A DNA stretch of 64,000 nt from Heterohyrax brucei. Taxonomy: Eukaryota > Chordata > Mammalia > Hyracoidea > Procaviidae. Below are positions 10,262 to 23,400 of the stretch, in pieces (within the stretch, counting starts at the first letter, position 1; each line of letters opens with the position of its first letter). The DNA lies in the NCBI GenBank assembly GCA_028571685.1, contig CM053140.1, forward strand, positions 26,765,501 through 26,829,500. Direction: 5' to 3'. The notes under the pieces are model-generated. The model did no database searches and was not told the DNA's origin. It was given only the letters and a program-made list of their open reading frames with translations. Made by a program: the position numbers and the translations under genes.

Positions 10262-13200
10262 TTCTTTTTAATTATGATTGAATGAAAATGTACATTCCCA
10301 TGTAAACTTGCATGCCCACCTATATGCAGCTCCCACTGATCTCCCTACGTGGTGACAGCACACTCTTTCTCTCCACTCCATACATGTCTTATCCTCCCAG
10401 CAGTCTCCTATCCCCTCCTCTCCGTCCACTCCCCTGCCTCCTGTAAGAGGTCATCATAGAACCATAAAGTGCACACATGAAATGGTCATTCTGTGTCGCC
10501 AAGTCCAATCCATTCCTGTCCAAGAGTTGACCTTCATTATGATTTATGGACAGGGGCAGCATCAGGTCCAAAGGGCATGCTTCCAGGTGAACTCCAAGGC
10601 CCCTGGACCATCAATTGCAGTCTTTTAGTGAAGATCTCAGGGTGCATCCCTTTTTATTGTGTTGCCAGTGAGACTCAACTTTGTGAGCTCCATCACAGCT
10701 ATCACTGGTGGTGGCCGGGCACCATCTGGTTCTTCTGGTCACAAGCTGATGTAGTCACCGACTCATGTGGGTCTTTCCGTCTTCTGGGTTCTCTTTCCCC
10801 CATGTCTTGGTCCTTGGTGATCATCCATTCCTGCTGAGTTGGGACCATTTGCTGTACCCTCAGATGGCAGCTTGGCAGCTTTTAAGACTCTAGACACCAC
10901 TGACTGATGTGGGGTGCGGAAGGCTCTCTTAGGAAAACGCTAGTTGTGCCAATTGGCCTCAATTTCGCCTGAGAACATGGTCCCCTGCACCCCTCCCCAG
11001 CTACTCTATCCTTGCAATATTGAGTTAAGATGGAAGGAGTACTCAAGTTATGCTGAAGTCCACTTAATGTTGTTCTTGTTTCTAATGCGTGCTATCACCG
11101 ATTTCTCCCAACTAGATTTCTAGCAACTATCTAATCTAAACCTTCCCCGCTCCCTCCCTCCCTCCCCTTCCTTGCAGCTGTCAAAGAGTCTTTTCTTCTA
11201 TACACAAGTCTGTTTTTGAGATCTTATCATAGAGGTCTCATACAATTTGTCCTTTTGTCACTGACTACTTTCACTCAACATAGTGTCTTCCAGTTGAAAC
11301 CGGGTTAGGAGATGTTTCCTGGAATCATCGTTATTCTTTATCATTGCATAGTGCTCCATTGAGTATATGTACCATAGTTTACCTATCCACTCTTCTGTTG
11401 TTGGGCATCTGGGTTGATTCCATCTTTTTGCTATTGTGGACTGTGCTGCGATAAACATTCTGGTGCATGTGTCTGTTGGTGTGAAAGGCCTTGATTCTGT
11501 AGGATATATTCCAAGTAGTGGAATTACTGGGTCAAATGGTATATCGATATCCATTTTTTTAAGGAAGCGCCAGATTGCCTTCCGAGGAGGCTGGACCATT
11601 TTGCAACCCCACCAACAGTGTAGGAGAGTTCCACTTTCTCCACAGCCTCTCCAGCATTGTCATTTTGTGTTTTCTGGATCATGGCCAATCTTGTTGGGGT
11701 GAGATGGTATCTCATTGTCATCTTGATTTGAATTTCTTTAATAACTAAAGATCGTGAGAATGTCTGCATGTGTTTTTTGCTGCATGTGTTTTTTGGCTAC
11801 CTGGATCTCCTCTTTAGAGAAGTGTCTGTCCATTTCCTTTGTCCGTCTCTTAATTGGATTATTTATCTTTTATTGATATTTTGTAGTACCTTATAGATTA
11901 TGGAGATCAGGCATTGGTCTGACATATAGTTGGCAAATATTTATTTCCCATTCTGTAGGTGCCCTTTCAAGTCTATTAATAAAGTCTTTGGATTAGCAAA
12001 AGTGTTTGATTCTTAGTAGTTCTCATTTATCTATTTTCCCTTCTGTTGTTTGTGGTTGGTTTGACAGATTTTGAAGTCTGTCTACACTGTGTATTAAAAC
12101 TTCCATTGGTGTTCCTACTTTTTCTTGGATGAGCTTTATCGTTTCAGATTTGATATTTAGGTCTTTCATCCAGTTTGAGTTGGTTTTTGTATAAGGTGTA
12201 AAATATGGATCTTGTTTCAGTTTATTGCAGATGGATATCCAATTTTGCCAGCACCATTTGTTGAAGAGATTGCTTTTACCCCAGTTTAATGTCTTAGGAC
12301 CTTTGTCGAACAGCAACTGTTCATAGGCAGATGGTGTCATCTCTGGGGTCTCGATTCTGTTCCACTGATCTGTCTCTTTTTGTATGAGTACCAGGCTGTT
12401 TTGACTACTGGGGCAGTGTAATAGGTTCTAAAGTCGGGTAATGAGAAGCCTCCCAATGTGTTCTTCTTTTTTAGTAGTGCTTTACTTATCCAGGGCTTCT
12501 TCCCTTTCCAGACAAAGTTGGTAATTTGTTTCTCCATCTCATTAAAAAATGTCACTGGAACTTGTATTGGGATTGCATTATATAAGTAGATTGCGTTGGG
12601 TAAAATAGACATTTTCACAATGTTAAGTCTTCCTATCCATGAACAGAGTAGGTTTCTCCATTTTTGTAAGTCTCTCTTCGTTTTTTGTAGTAAGGGCTTG
12701 TAGTTCTCTTTGTAAAGGTCTGTTATTTCTCTGGTTAGATTAATTCCTAGGTACTTTATCTTTGTAGGAGCTATAGTAAATGATACTGACTTGGTGATTT
12801 CTTCCTTAATAATTTCATTGTTGGTATAAAGGAATCCTACTGATTTTCTTATGTTTCTCTTGTATCCTGAGACTTTGCTGAACTCTTGTGTCAGCTTGAG
12901 TAGTTTACTTATGGATTCTTTGGGATTCTCTACATATACAATCATATCATCTGCAAATAGGAAGATTTTTACTTGATCATTGCTGATGCAGATGCCCTTT
13001 ATTCCTTGGTCTTGTCTAAGTGCTCTGGCTAGAACTTCTAGTACTATGTTTAATAGGAGAGGTGACAGTGGGCATCCTTGTCTAGTTCCCATTCTCAAGA
13101 GAAATTGTTTCAGTCTCTTTCCATTCAGGATGATGTAGACAGTTGGCTTTGTATAAATGGCCCTTATTACATTGAGAAATTTGCCGTCTATTCCTATTTT

Positions 13201-16200
13201 GCTGAGTGTTTTTAGCATGAATGGGTGTTGGACTTTATCAAATGCCTTTTCTGCATCAATAGACAAAATCAGGTGATTCTTGTCTTTTGTGTTATTTATG
13301 TGGTTGATCACATTAATTGTTTTTCTGATGTTGAACCAGCCTTGCATCCCTGGTATGAATCCAACTTGGTCATGATCGATTATTTTTTTGATATGTTGTT
13401 GTATTCTACTGGCAAGAATTTTGTTGAAGATTTTTGCATCTAGATTCAGGAATGATATCGGTCTGTAGTTCTCCTTTTTGGTTGGGTCTTTCCCTGGCTT
13501 TGGTACCAGGGTTATTGTGGCTTCATAGAATGAATTTGGGCGTATTCCATCCCTTTCTATACTGTGAAATAGTCTCAGTAGTATTGAAGATAATCCTTCT
13601 CTAAAAGCTTGGTAGAATTCTGCAGTGAGGCCATTTGGGCCAGGGCTTTTTTTTGGTTGGTGGTTTTATGATGACTTTTTAAATCTCTTCCTTTGTGACA
13701 GGTTTAAGTTGTTCTGTTTTATCTTGTGAAAATTTTGGTAGGTGATAATGAATCAAGGAATTTGTCCATTTCCTCTAGGTTTTCAAATTTGTTGGAGTAC
13801 AGTCTTTCATAGTATTGTTATTTTTTTATTTCTGTTGGATCTGTTATGACAACTCCCCTCTCATTTATTATTTGGGTTATTTGTTTCCTTTCCTGTTTTT
13901 CTTTAGTTAGGTTTGTCAATTTTGTTGATTTTTTAAAAAAACAGCTTTTGGTCTTTTCAGTTTTTTCAATTGTTCTACTATTCTCTAATTCATTTAGTTC
14001 TGCTGTAATTTTTATGCTCTGTTTTCTTCTGGTACCTGAGGGGTTCCTCTGTTGTTCTCTCTGTACTTGTTCAAGCTGTAGGGTTAGTTTTTTGGTTTAG
14101 TTTCTTTCTTCCTTTCAGATGTGTGCATTTATGGAGATAAACTGACCTCTGAGCACTGCTTTGGCTGTATCCTATAGGTTCTGGTAGAAAGTGTTTTCAT
14201 TCTCATTGGAATCCATAAATTTCTTTATTTCATCCTTTATTTCTTCTATAACCCATGGCTTTTTGAGCAAGATGTTGTTCAGTTTCCATTGAGTTCTACT
14301 TTCTATCTGTTTTTTCTGCTACTGATTTCAACTTTTATGGCTTTATGATCTGAGAAGATGCCTTGCATTAATTCAATGGTATGGATTTTGTTGAGAATTG
14401 CTTTATGTCCTAATACATGGTCTATTCTGAAGAATGTTCCAAGTGCACTGGAAAAGGTGTAGTTGTCCGCTGATGGACAGAAAGGTCTGTATATGTTGAT
14501 GAGGTCTAGTTGGTTAATTGTGGCAATAAGGTCTTCTGTGACATTATTGAGCTTTTTTCTAGATGATCTGTCCAATATTGAGTGGAGTGTTGAAGTCTCC
14601 CGGTATTATTGTGAAGTCATTTATCTCATTTTTGAGTGTAGTCAGTGTTTCTTTGATGTATTTAGGTGCTCTAATATTAGGTGCATAAATATTTAATATT
14701 GTTAAGTCATGCTTGTGTTTTGAACCTTTCAGCAATAAATAGTGTCCATCCTTGTCCATGATGCTGGATTTTACATTAAAATCTATTTTATCTGAGATTA
14801 GAATAGCCACACCTGCTCTTCCTTGTGTATTATTAGCTTGATATATATTCTTCCATCCTTTAATTTTCATTTTGTTCATATCTTTAAGGTGAGTTTCTTG
14901 TGGGCATCATATGGATAGGTCGTGTCTTTTGATCCAAGATGTTACTCGATGTCTTTTTACTGGAATGTTCAGTCCATTCACATTCAATGCAATTATTGAT
15001 AGGTATGTGTTTAGTGTTGTCACTGTGATGTTTATTTTTGTGTTGATGTTTTCTCTGTTGTTCTTATTAATTTGTTCTGGGACATTCTTCTTTGTGAGTA
15101 GATTTTTCACCTTTTTCAGGGTTGGTTTTGTGGTTGTTGAGACTCCTGTAGTATGTTTCTTGATTTGATATGTTGCATCTTTATTGTGCCTTGAGGTTAC
15201 CCCTATGATCCCCTTTAATAATGTATATTTAAACCCAGTTTTAACTACTACAGGTCTTATTAACTTCCTCTCCATCTGGAAGGACTGTAAAGACTGTAGT
15301 ACATCCCTCTTTTTAATATGATGACATCGTAGTTTTCATGATACAATCACTGGATCGTTTCTTTCACTATTACAGCTTTGATTGAGTTTGGAGTCTTCCC
15401 TAACTGAGTAGGTTTCTGGGTGATGTGTCCTGTATTTACTTCTAAAATATACAGTTATTGGTTTTGTTCTTCTAAGCCAAGAGATTCTTTCAATATTTCT
15501 TGTAGCTTTGGTTTGGTTTTTACAAAGTCTCTGAGTTTCTGTTTATCTGCAAATGTCTTAATTTTTTATTTTCATATTTGAAAGATAGTTTTGCAGGATA
15601 TATAATTCTTGGTTGGAAGTTCTTCTCCTTCAAGGCTTTGAATGTGTCATGCCACTGTCTCTGTGCCAGCATTGTTTCTGTGAGAAATCAGATGAAAGCC
15701 TACAGGGTTTCCCTCTGAATGTCAGCTTTGCTTTGAGTCTTGCTGCCTTTAAGAGTTTCTCCTTATGTTTCATTTTGTTAAGCTTGATTATGTCTTGGAG
15801 TCTTTCTTTTGAGATCTGTATTGAGTAGCGTTTGATACCATCTTGAATATCTATATTTTCTTCTTTCATAATTTCTGGGAAGTTTTCTGTCAGCAGCTCA
15901 GCAACAATACTATCCGTGTTCTCAGGTGTCTTGCCCTGCTCAGGAACTTCAATTTATTATAGATTGTTCCTCTTAAGAGAGTCCCACATGCTTCTTCATT
16001 TTTCTTGTTTCTTTTTTCTGATTTCTCCTCATAGATGCTGGAGTCAGTAGTTCTGTCTTCCAAGTCAGAAAGTCTATTTTCCATTTGTTCCATTCTGTTT
16101 TCTTGGCTTTGAATTGAAGTTTCTATCTTTTTGATTTTGTTCTTGATCTGTTGCATTTCAGAAGACTGATGTTCCATCAGATCAAACAGCTTGCTTAATT

Positions 16201-16559
16201 TTTCATTTTGCTTTGCTGCATTTTGCATAAAGTCCAGGAGGGCTCTCTATATAATCCTTTTGTATTTGCCTTCTGATAGTTTCAAAAAGGTTTCTTCATC
16301 TGCGAAGTTCTTTGGTGCTTTCTTTTAGGGGCCTTCTGAATCCATGGGTGATTTCTTCGTTACACCTTTCTGCAGAGTTTGTTGCTTTGAGGGCATCATG
16401 TGAGTCAACAGAGGCTGAGAGAGATGCTGTAAGGATGGACCACAGCTGTTTCTCTAGGCCTTCTTAAAATGAAACGTAAAAGGTATCTCACAACTTCCAA
16501 AGTCAGTCAGGTTTTCAGGTGTACAGGTCCCTCTTCCCAGCTAAGCACCTGTATATCCA

Positions 16560-16729
16560 ACCTGCAGCCAAAGCCAAGTGCCGTCAAGTCAGATCTGACT
16601 CATGGCGACCCTAGGGGCCAGAGTAGAACTGCCTTCTAGAGTATTCATGGAGCACCTGGTGGATTTCAACTGCCAACCTTGTGGTTAGCAGTGGTAGCAC
16701 TTAACCCACTACACCACCAGAGTTTCCCA
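16560..16729 (-). mobile_element. AfroSINE-like SINE nested in the L1
   Basis: Reverse copy ('cagatctgactcatggcg' ... 'ccactacaccaccag') inside the L1 5' region. It is flanked by near-matching tatccaacc / tattcaacc, so it is younger than the L1. Confidence 0.8.
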
Positions 16730-17394
16730 GTATTCAACCCCAGATGTTATAAACTAATTTAAAATACAGAAAGGCTACCTCCATGCTGGCCTCTGCTGTT
16801 GGGCCCCAGCCATAGGCGACACTGTATAGAATACTGCTTTTCTGCTGGAAAGCACTCTACTCCAGGCAGGTGCTGCCTCCCAACCTAGGAATTAGGCCCA
16901 GCTGAGGCCTCTGTTTGGGTATATCTGCCTCCCAGTGGAACAAGATGGAGTCCCACACAAGCTCCCCGCCTGCCTTGGCACAGGCTACTCAATGGTGGAG
17001 ACAGAAAGAGAGGCCAAAGGTGCTGAGATGCACAGAGTCCAAAGCCAGACTCTCAAAATATGTCAATTTCACCTGCTGATCCAATCAGCAGTGCATCTGA
17101 GATTAGCTGCTAGTCAAGTCCCAGCTCCTCCTGCTGGCTAAGACAGATAAAAAAAAAAGTTAATATGGTGAGTTACCTTCGGTCCATGAAAGCCAGCACT
17201 CACCAAGAGCGGGGGTCAGACAAAAAGAGGAAGTTTTCCATTCAGTGGTATGAAGTCCAAATTAACAGCCTTATGCCATGTCCTAGGGTTCACTAGGTAT
17301 CCAGAAGGCTCCATTTAATTATCAGTTCAGATCTTGGTTTCCAGAGGGATTTAGGGAGACGTGTTTAGTCTGCCATCTTGACTCCACCCCCAAC

Positions 17395-17405
17395 CATCAA
17401 GTTTT
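17395..17405. repeat. L1 target-site duplication, right copy
   Basis: CATCAAGTTTT next to the L1 5' end. The minus-strand target TTTAT/AAAAC resembles the L1 nick site. Confidence 0.85.
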
Positions 17406-17525
17406 ATAAAGCAATGGCAATTGAAATAATATGGCATTGGCCTAGGAATGTACCAACAAGTTATTGGAAAAGAATCCAGAGGTCCTAAGAGTGCTATGAA
17501 GACATGAGATTTAGTCTCACTCAGG
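17406..17525 (+). mobile_element. Old L1 fragment
   Basis: 'aagcaatggcaattgaaataa' and 'atggcattggcctagg' resemble a decayed L1 ORF2 piece in the forward direction. Low certainty. Confidence 0.4.
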
Positions 17526-17735
17526 GTTTAACACTTCAGCCCTACTGCCATTTTGTTCTCAATCATTCTGTCATGGAGGCGGTCCTGTGCACTTTAGGGT
17601 GTTGAGCAGCATCCCTGGCCTCCATCCACTAGATGCCAGTAGCAGACTCCTCCCAGTTGTGACAACCAAAAGTCTCAGACATCACCAGTGTCCCCTGAGG
17701 GATAAAGTTGACCGTGGGTGAGACCACTGATGTAA
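17526..17735 (-). mobile_element. MER5A-type hAT relic
   Basis: Reverse complement of a MER5A-like element ('gagcagcatccctggcc', 'gttgtgacaaccaaaag', end 'gtgagaccactg'). A second copy is at 21147-21345. Confidence 0.75.
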
Positions 17736-17842
17736 ACTAAATTCATGAACAAGTGGGCTAAGGACAGAAGATTCAGGAACTGAGGGGACAGTCCTCCCCC
17801 TCTACCATTCACACAAACCACAGATGGACCTAGATAGACTCT

Positions 17843-18425
17843 GTGATGGATTGGATAAGCTGGGGCTGTCCCCCAAAAATATGTGTTGGAATCCTAATGC
17901 CTATATCTGGATGTGATTCTGGTTAGAGATTGGGTTTTCATTACGTCAATGAAGTTTATGCCTGGGGTGGGGGTCCTAAACCTAATCACTTCTGGGTGAT
18001 ATAAGGAAACCCTGGTGGTATAGTTGTTAAGAGCTACAGCTGCTAACCAAAAGGTCAGGAGTTCCAATCCAACAGGCACTCCTTGGAAACACTATGAGGC
18101 AGTTCTACTGTGTCCTGTAAGGTCACTATGAGTCAGAAGCAACTCAATGGCAATGGGTTTGGTTTGGTTTAAGTGGTACAAAGAAAAGCATAGACAGAGA
18201 CAGGCATGCAAAGCAAGAAGCAGGTAAGCCCATGTGTGGATCACCAAAGAACCAAGGAACACTGGAAGGGGAGAGGACCTTCCGTCAGAACCAATGGATA
18301 GCTTCCTCCTAGAGCTGGCACCCTGAATTGGGACTTCTAGCCTTCTGATTTATGAGAGAATAAATAAATAATTGTTCTTCAGAGCCACCCACTTGTGGCA
18401 TCTGCGTTACAAGAGTGCTAGGAAA
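17843..18425 (+). mobile_element. MaLR-type solo LTR, split by a SINE
   Basis: Starts 'tgatggattggataagc' with 'gtcccccaaaaatatgtg' and ends near 'gccacccacttgtggc'. It has an LTR-style 'agagaataaataaataa'. The same family occurs at 59849-61980 and 62801-63278. A SINE interrupts it at 18003-18171. Confidence 0.65.
18003..18171 (+). mobile_element. AfroSINE-like SINE, full length
   Basis: Well-preserved: 'ggaaaccctggtggtatag', 'gctgctaaccaaaaggtc', 'gagtcagaagcaactc'. It is inserted in the MaLR LTR. Confidence 0.9.
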
Positions 18426-18534
18426 TTGAGACAGAAGGCAAAACAAAACTTTTTGTTGAGTCAGTTCCAGTGTGTTTTAGAACACTGTTTCACAGGGTTT
18501 TCACTGGCTGTAATCTATGCACACGGTCCCTGGC

Positions 18535-18672
18535 TAACAAAGTGTTGCACTTTGAACCTACCCAATTATCTGCTTCCATTGAGAAGACAGGCAAGAAGAC
18601 TCTATGGAGCAGGTCTACTTTGCATCATGTGGGGTCACTGTGAGTCAGATTCAACTCGATGGTAACTAACAC
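18535..18672 (+). mobile_element. AfroSINE-like SINE, 5' truncated
   Basis: 'actttgaacctacccaat', 'gtgagtcagattcaactcg'. Confidence 0.75.
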
Positions 18673-18756
18673 CTTTATGAGAGTAGGTAACCAGGCCTTT
18701 TTTTCTGTTGCTGAATGCAAATTGTTCCCACCTAAACAGAAGAATCTTTGATATGA

Positions 18757-18951
18757 TATGTGCCATCATGTCAACTTCAACTCACAGCAACTCTGTGTGA
18801 CGAGGCACAACAGCCTCCACTTTCTTAGCTGTCATTCTCACGGAAGCTGATTGCTAGATCTTTCTCTCTTGGAGCTGTCAGGGGGTTTGAACCACTAGCC
18901 TTTCAGTTAGCAGCTGAGCACTTGAACATTTGCACCACCAGGGCTCCTTAG
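18757..18951 (-). mobile_element. AfroSINE-like SINE
   Basis: Reverse copy ending 'catttgcaccaccaggg'. Confidence 0.8.
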
Positions 18952-19245
18952 AGATACAGAAGAGCAAACTTTTGGCCTTGCAGCAGGAAAATCCTTTAGC
19001 CAGGCAGAAAAGGAAAAGACAGACCTTGGTAGTTTAAGTACAGAAATTGTCTTCATGATGACAGTGACCCTAAACCAAGCTGAGACAGAAAAATAGGGAT
19101 TATAAGTGAAACTAATGGGTGCCAGTACGGTGGTGTGATGAGGAGTCTATGAGCCAATGGGTGTCAGGTCCTCAGCACGGGGCCTGGTATCCAATGAGCA
19201 CTCAGTTATAGCAGCTATCTTGCATGAACCCTATCTTAACCTCTT

Positions 19246-19376
19246 GTAGTGGTTAAGAGCTGGGCTGCAAACCCTAAGGTCAGCATTTCAAATCCACCAG
19301 CTGCTCCAGTTCTACTCTGTCCTATAGGGTCCCTTTGAGTTGGAATTAACTTGATGGCAATGGGTTTGTTTTTTGG
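19246..19376 (+). mobile_element. AfroSINE-like SINE
   Basis: 'agtggttaagagctggg', 'ttctactctgtcctatag', 'gagttggaattaacttg'. The middle is shortened. Confidence 0.85.
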
Positions 19377-19612
19377 TCTTCCATGCAGGAGACCTGGGTT
19401 CAGTGAACCTCCTTCACAGCTACCATCTTCAGCAGAGGATTATTTGTTACTGTGATGCTGAGCATGTTTCAATGTATTTTCTAGACTAAGGTAGAATAGG
19501 AAGAAAGGCCTGGCAGTCAGGTTCTGAAAACTCATCCAACAAACACCTTATGGATCACAATAGTCTGATCCAAACTGATCATAGTGTAGGATCAGGCAGC
19601 ATTGTGTTCCAC

Positions 19613-19805
19613 TGTACATTGGGTAACTGTAACTCGGGGCTGACTCAGTGACAGCTAACAACCGTCCTGTACCCTGTCCACTGATCCTGACAACCTCTCT
19701 GTACCCTGTCTGCTGATCCTCACAACCTCTGTGTGGACCTCAATTAGACCTCCTCTTCTCTGTCAGGGATGGGAGCTCATTCCCTGATTGGTTCTCTCCT
19801 TCTAT
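19613..19805 (+). repeat. Composite segment, copy 2
   Basis: The same SINE-tail-to-unknown join as 9313-9480 ('ctgactcagtgacagctaac' then 'aaccgtcctgtaccctgtcc' ... 'ttccctgattggttctc'). This copy carries an internal tandem duplication of about 37 bases (ctgtaccctgtc ... acaacctct twice). Confidence 0.6.
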
Positions 19806-19997
19806 GGAACTACTATCCAAACAGCCCCTGCATTCTGGGGCTGGACTACAGACATCCTCAAGTCTCTGCAGTTCAGCCCAGAGGGAGAAGGACCAGTATC
19901 AGCCCAATCTGCAGATGAGAAAATTGAGGCTCAGAGGCTGAAGATTCTACCCAGGGATCCTCCAACACCGGTTAAGAGGCCCCGATTGTCACTTCTT

Positions 19998-20003
19998 TTT
20001 ATT
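19998..20003 (-). terminator. ABHD8 polyadenylation signal
   Basis: The minus strand reads AATAAA 490 bases beyond the ABHD8 stop, which gives a 3' UTR of about 0.5 kb. Confidence 0.7.
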
Positions 20004-20492
20004 GAGTTATAAGTTGAGATGTGCAGGTTCTACGGCGCCACACCCCCCACCCCACCTACCTTGAGCAACAATACCTCCCAGCGCCATGGAAAGGGGATAC
20101 TGAGGGGTTCTCAGGAGAGGGAATAGCCCTAAGGATCCCTGTGGGGCTCGCGGGTCCCAGGATAAAGCAGGCTGACACGAAGACAGAGAGCAGGTGTTGG
20201 GGCCTGCCTGGGATATGGAGTGCAGGTTGAGGGAGCTCTGTACAACATCGCCTCCGCGGGGTCCCAGCAGCAGGCCCCATACCGTACGGGTGCACAGGAG
20301 GCTAGCAGAGAGCAGGGTGACTACCTGGCTCCCTAGTGCCCTTCCCCAGGGGTGTCTCCCTGACCTGGTCCCGCCCACGGGACGGGTGGGACGAGCAGCA
20401 GCCCAGGTGGCCCTGCTTCAGAGACTGCTCTGGTGCTCTGGCTACAAGTCCTCTAGCTCCTCTGCTCACCAAGCTACGCCCACTGCCCGCAG

Positions 20493-23400
20493 CTACTTTT
20501 TCTCCTCCTCAGGCTCAGGCAGGGCTTGGGGTGCCGGCTCGGGCTCCCACAGCAGAAATTCGTGGAGTAGCGTGTTCACGGTTTCCGGGCACTCCAGCAT
20601 CACCATGTGACTGCCCTCTTCGATGAGTTTCAGGAAAGCCAGGAGCAGGATCTGCAGGGACGCCACACAGCGGATGGGGTGGCGGACCAACTGTCCTGAA
20701 CTCCCCCACCACCCATTCACAACTCTCAGCACCAGGACGTCCATCCTTCAGTCTACCCTTCATTCCTGAGCCTTCCTCACCATCCACACATGGCCTTACT
20801 ACCTGAAAGTCCCTCCTGGAGTCCACCTTTCATCCCTCCTAGTCTACCCAGTGGGGAGCTGGAGGATAGCCTGTCCCGAGACTACTGAAAACCACCAGGA
20901 AGCCCCTCATACAATCAACCCCTACCCTACCTCTTTCATCCAAGGAGAAGAAGGGGGAAAGGGAGGAGCCAGCCTTGGTAATCTTTCACTGGGAAACACC
21001 GGAAGTGCCTCATGCAGTCTACCCTTATCCTACCCTTCCAACCAATGAAGAGCCAGAAGATGGCCTGTCGCCCCTCCGAAGCAGGATGCAATGGCTCAAC
21101 TCATTTATTCAGCATTTAGTAAGTATCTACAGAACATGCAGAGAAGGGTTTCCCACCTCAGCACTGCTGACATTTGGTTCTGGATCATTCCCTGTGGTGG
21201 GGCTGTCCTGTGTACTGTAAAATGTTGCGCAGCATCCTTGGTTTCCACCCATTTAGATGCCTGTAGCACCTATCCCAAGTCATGACAACCAAAAATGTCC
21301 CCAGAAGTTGTCCACTATGCCCTGGGAGACAGTTTCCCCATGTGAGCACTACCCCCAGAGCTTTTCTAAATGTTGGCTATGGGTCCCAAGTCCCTTTCCT
21401 AGATGTCTCTAGTTGAGTCTGACTCTCCCTGGCCCTGCTCTCCGAGAACCACACAGTCGCTCACTGTCATCCAGCGAATCCACAGTGCAGACCTTGTGCA
21501 CTGAGCATTCACCCTTCTGAGGGGTGGTGATTGAGGATGCGGGTTATCTCTTAACACCAGCATACAGCAGCTGCACTTCCCGTGATTCTACTTTTTGCAA
21601 CAGATGAACTCGCTTGCTTCCCAGCGCCTGAGCACCAAGGCAGCTACCAGGGGCCCCGCCCCCTGGCCAGCCCCGCCCCCTGAGGTGTCCGCCCCCCTCT
21701 GGACCCGCCCCCTACCTCCGCCATACGCTGGTCTTCCTCCACAGGCACAAACTTGTCATGCATGCCGTGGACAAGCAGGACGGGTACGGTGAGCTCGGCG
21801 TGGTAGACCTCGTCGCCCTCAGGCCAGTACTGACCACTCATCATGGCACGCAGCACGAAGGACGACACATTGAACGCGTTGCCCTCTTTCAGCAGCTGCT
21901 TTTCCTTGGCCCCTTGGCGGGCAAAGCCAGCCCTGGTAGAGGAAGCACTGTTGGATCCCATCCTGCCAGCCCCCCGACCAGGGGTCCCGCAGACACCAGC
22001 CCTAGCCCCAGCAGAACAGCCTTCCCTCCATCCGACTCCTGTGGACACCAGATCCCTGTCCTGGGGAACCGGCACTCACTTGAGGAAGCTCCAGGCCAGG
22101 CAGGGGGACAGGCAGTGCAGGACGCACGTGGGCATGTTGAAGATGGAGCAGATGCTGGGCTCCAGCGCTGTGGGGCCCCCGCCGTTAATCATGATCACTT
22201 TGTGCACCAGATCTGGGTACTCGTGGGCCAGGAATGTGCAGAAGGAGACGCTGCCGTTGTTTGGAGTGTTGAAGGTCAGCAGGAGAGAAGCGGGGAGCAG
22301 GTTAATGTCCTCCCTTCACCCAGGAGGTGGGTCTGTGAAGGCCCCAAATTTTTCCTACAGAGTTCTGGACACCTGATGGGACAGTGTGGAGCATCTCAAA
22401 TGCTTGAAAATTGTGAGACTGCGTGTGTTTGTGTATTGAGAGCAGATTTTTCTGGAGAGAGGGCCAAATCCAGCACTTTAATCTGATTCTCAGATGCTCC
22501 ATGACCGTCCCCCCAAAGAATATGAATTACATATTACCAGGTGTCTCTGGTTAAGCACTTGTCTACCAGCTGCAAGGCTGGTGGGTTCAAACCTATAGGC
22601 CTGGAGATCTGCTTCTGAAAGGTCACAGCCTTGAAAATACTGTGGAGAAGTTCTACCTTGGGGTCCCTGTGAGTTGGAACTGACTTTGAGGGCAACAAAC
22701 AAGTGTCAGGAAAGCAATCGGATCAAACAGACCCCTGTGGTACATAGAGGGTTGCCTATGCATCTGTTCCCCTTAAGAATCTTCTCTCTCCTACTCTGTG
22801 CATGGTTTACACCAGGTAGAAGGCCATCACCTTAGGGCCCCCACAGTCCACTTCCTCCCTCTAAAGCAGAGGTAGGCAAACTATGGCCTAGCAAATGATC
22901 ACCCGTTTTTGTAAAAAAGTTTACGGTGATTTGTAAATAAGTTTCACTAGTGGGACAGCAACATTCCTTTGTTTACGGTTCCACTCACTCCACAATATGA
23001 GTTGAGAAGATGAAACAGAGGGCATATGGCCACAAGGCTAAAAGACTCAGTTTCTGGTCTTTTAGTTTGTCAAGCAAAAGGTCTGAGTTTAACAAGCTTC
23101 CATCATAGAGCATTTTGCAAGGTGAGACAGGATACAGGCAGGAGTCAGGCTTACCCAACTTGTACCAGTGACTGGCTACAGGGCTTTGAGCAGGTTGCTT
23201 AACCTCTTTGACCTTCAGTCTCCACATCTGTGAAATGGTAAAGGTGCTGACCTCATAGCCTTGTTATGAGTTGAGACACATAAAGATGTCAAGAGGAACT
23301 ACCACAGACTGGTATGGAGGAGACGCTTGTCATAAATACTGACTTTTTTGGATGTTATCATCTTAGTGGAAACCTTGGTGGCATAGTGATTAAGTGCTAT

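Larger units (their letters stand above)
10249..17394 (-). mobile_element. Full-length, inactivated L1 LINE
   Basis: Structurally complete 7.1-kb element in reverse orientation. Its 5' end at 17394 reads GGGGGTGGAGTCAAGATGGC, like other mammalian L1 starts. ORF1 remains include a coiled coil near 16228-15890 (KNKIKKIETSIQSQENRMEQ). ORF2 is broken into pieces: endonuclease at 15170-14303 (IPGDFN, SDHKAIKVE), reverse transcriptase in 13347-12337 with [10 protein letters not shown], and the C terminus at 11599-11258. Stops and frame breaks between the pieces show it is dead. About 1 kb of 3' UTR leads to a T-rich tail (plus strand) now fused to a short GT run. A SINE is nested in the 5' region. 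Confidence 0.92.

Noticed and set aside
18003-18171. tRNA-like head of the SINE as a tRNA gene
   Set aside because: It recurs about 25 times with a fixed tail; it is a tRNA-derived SINE, not a functional tRNA.
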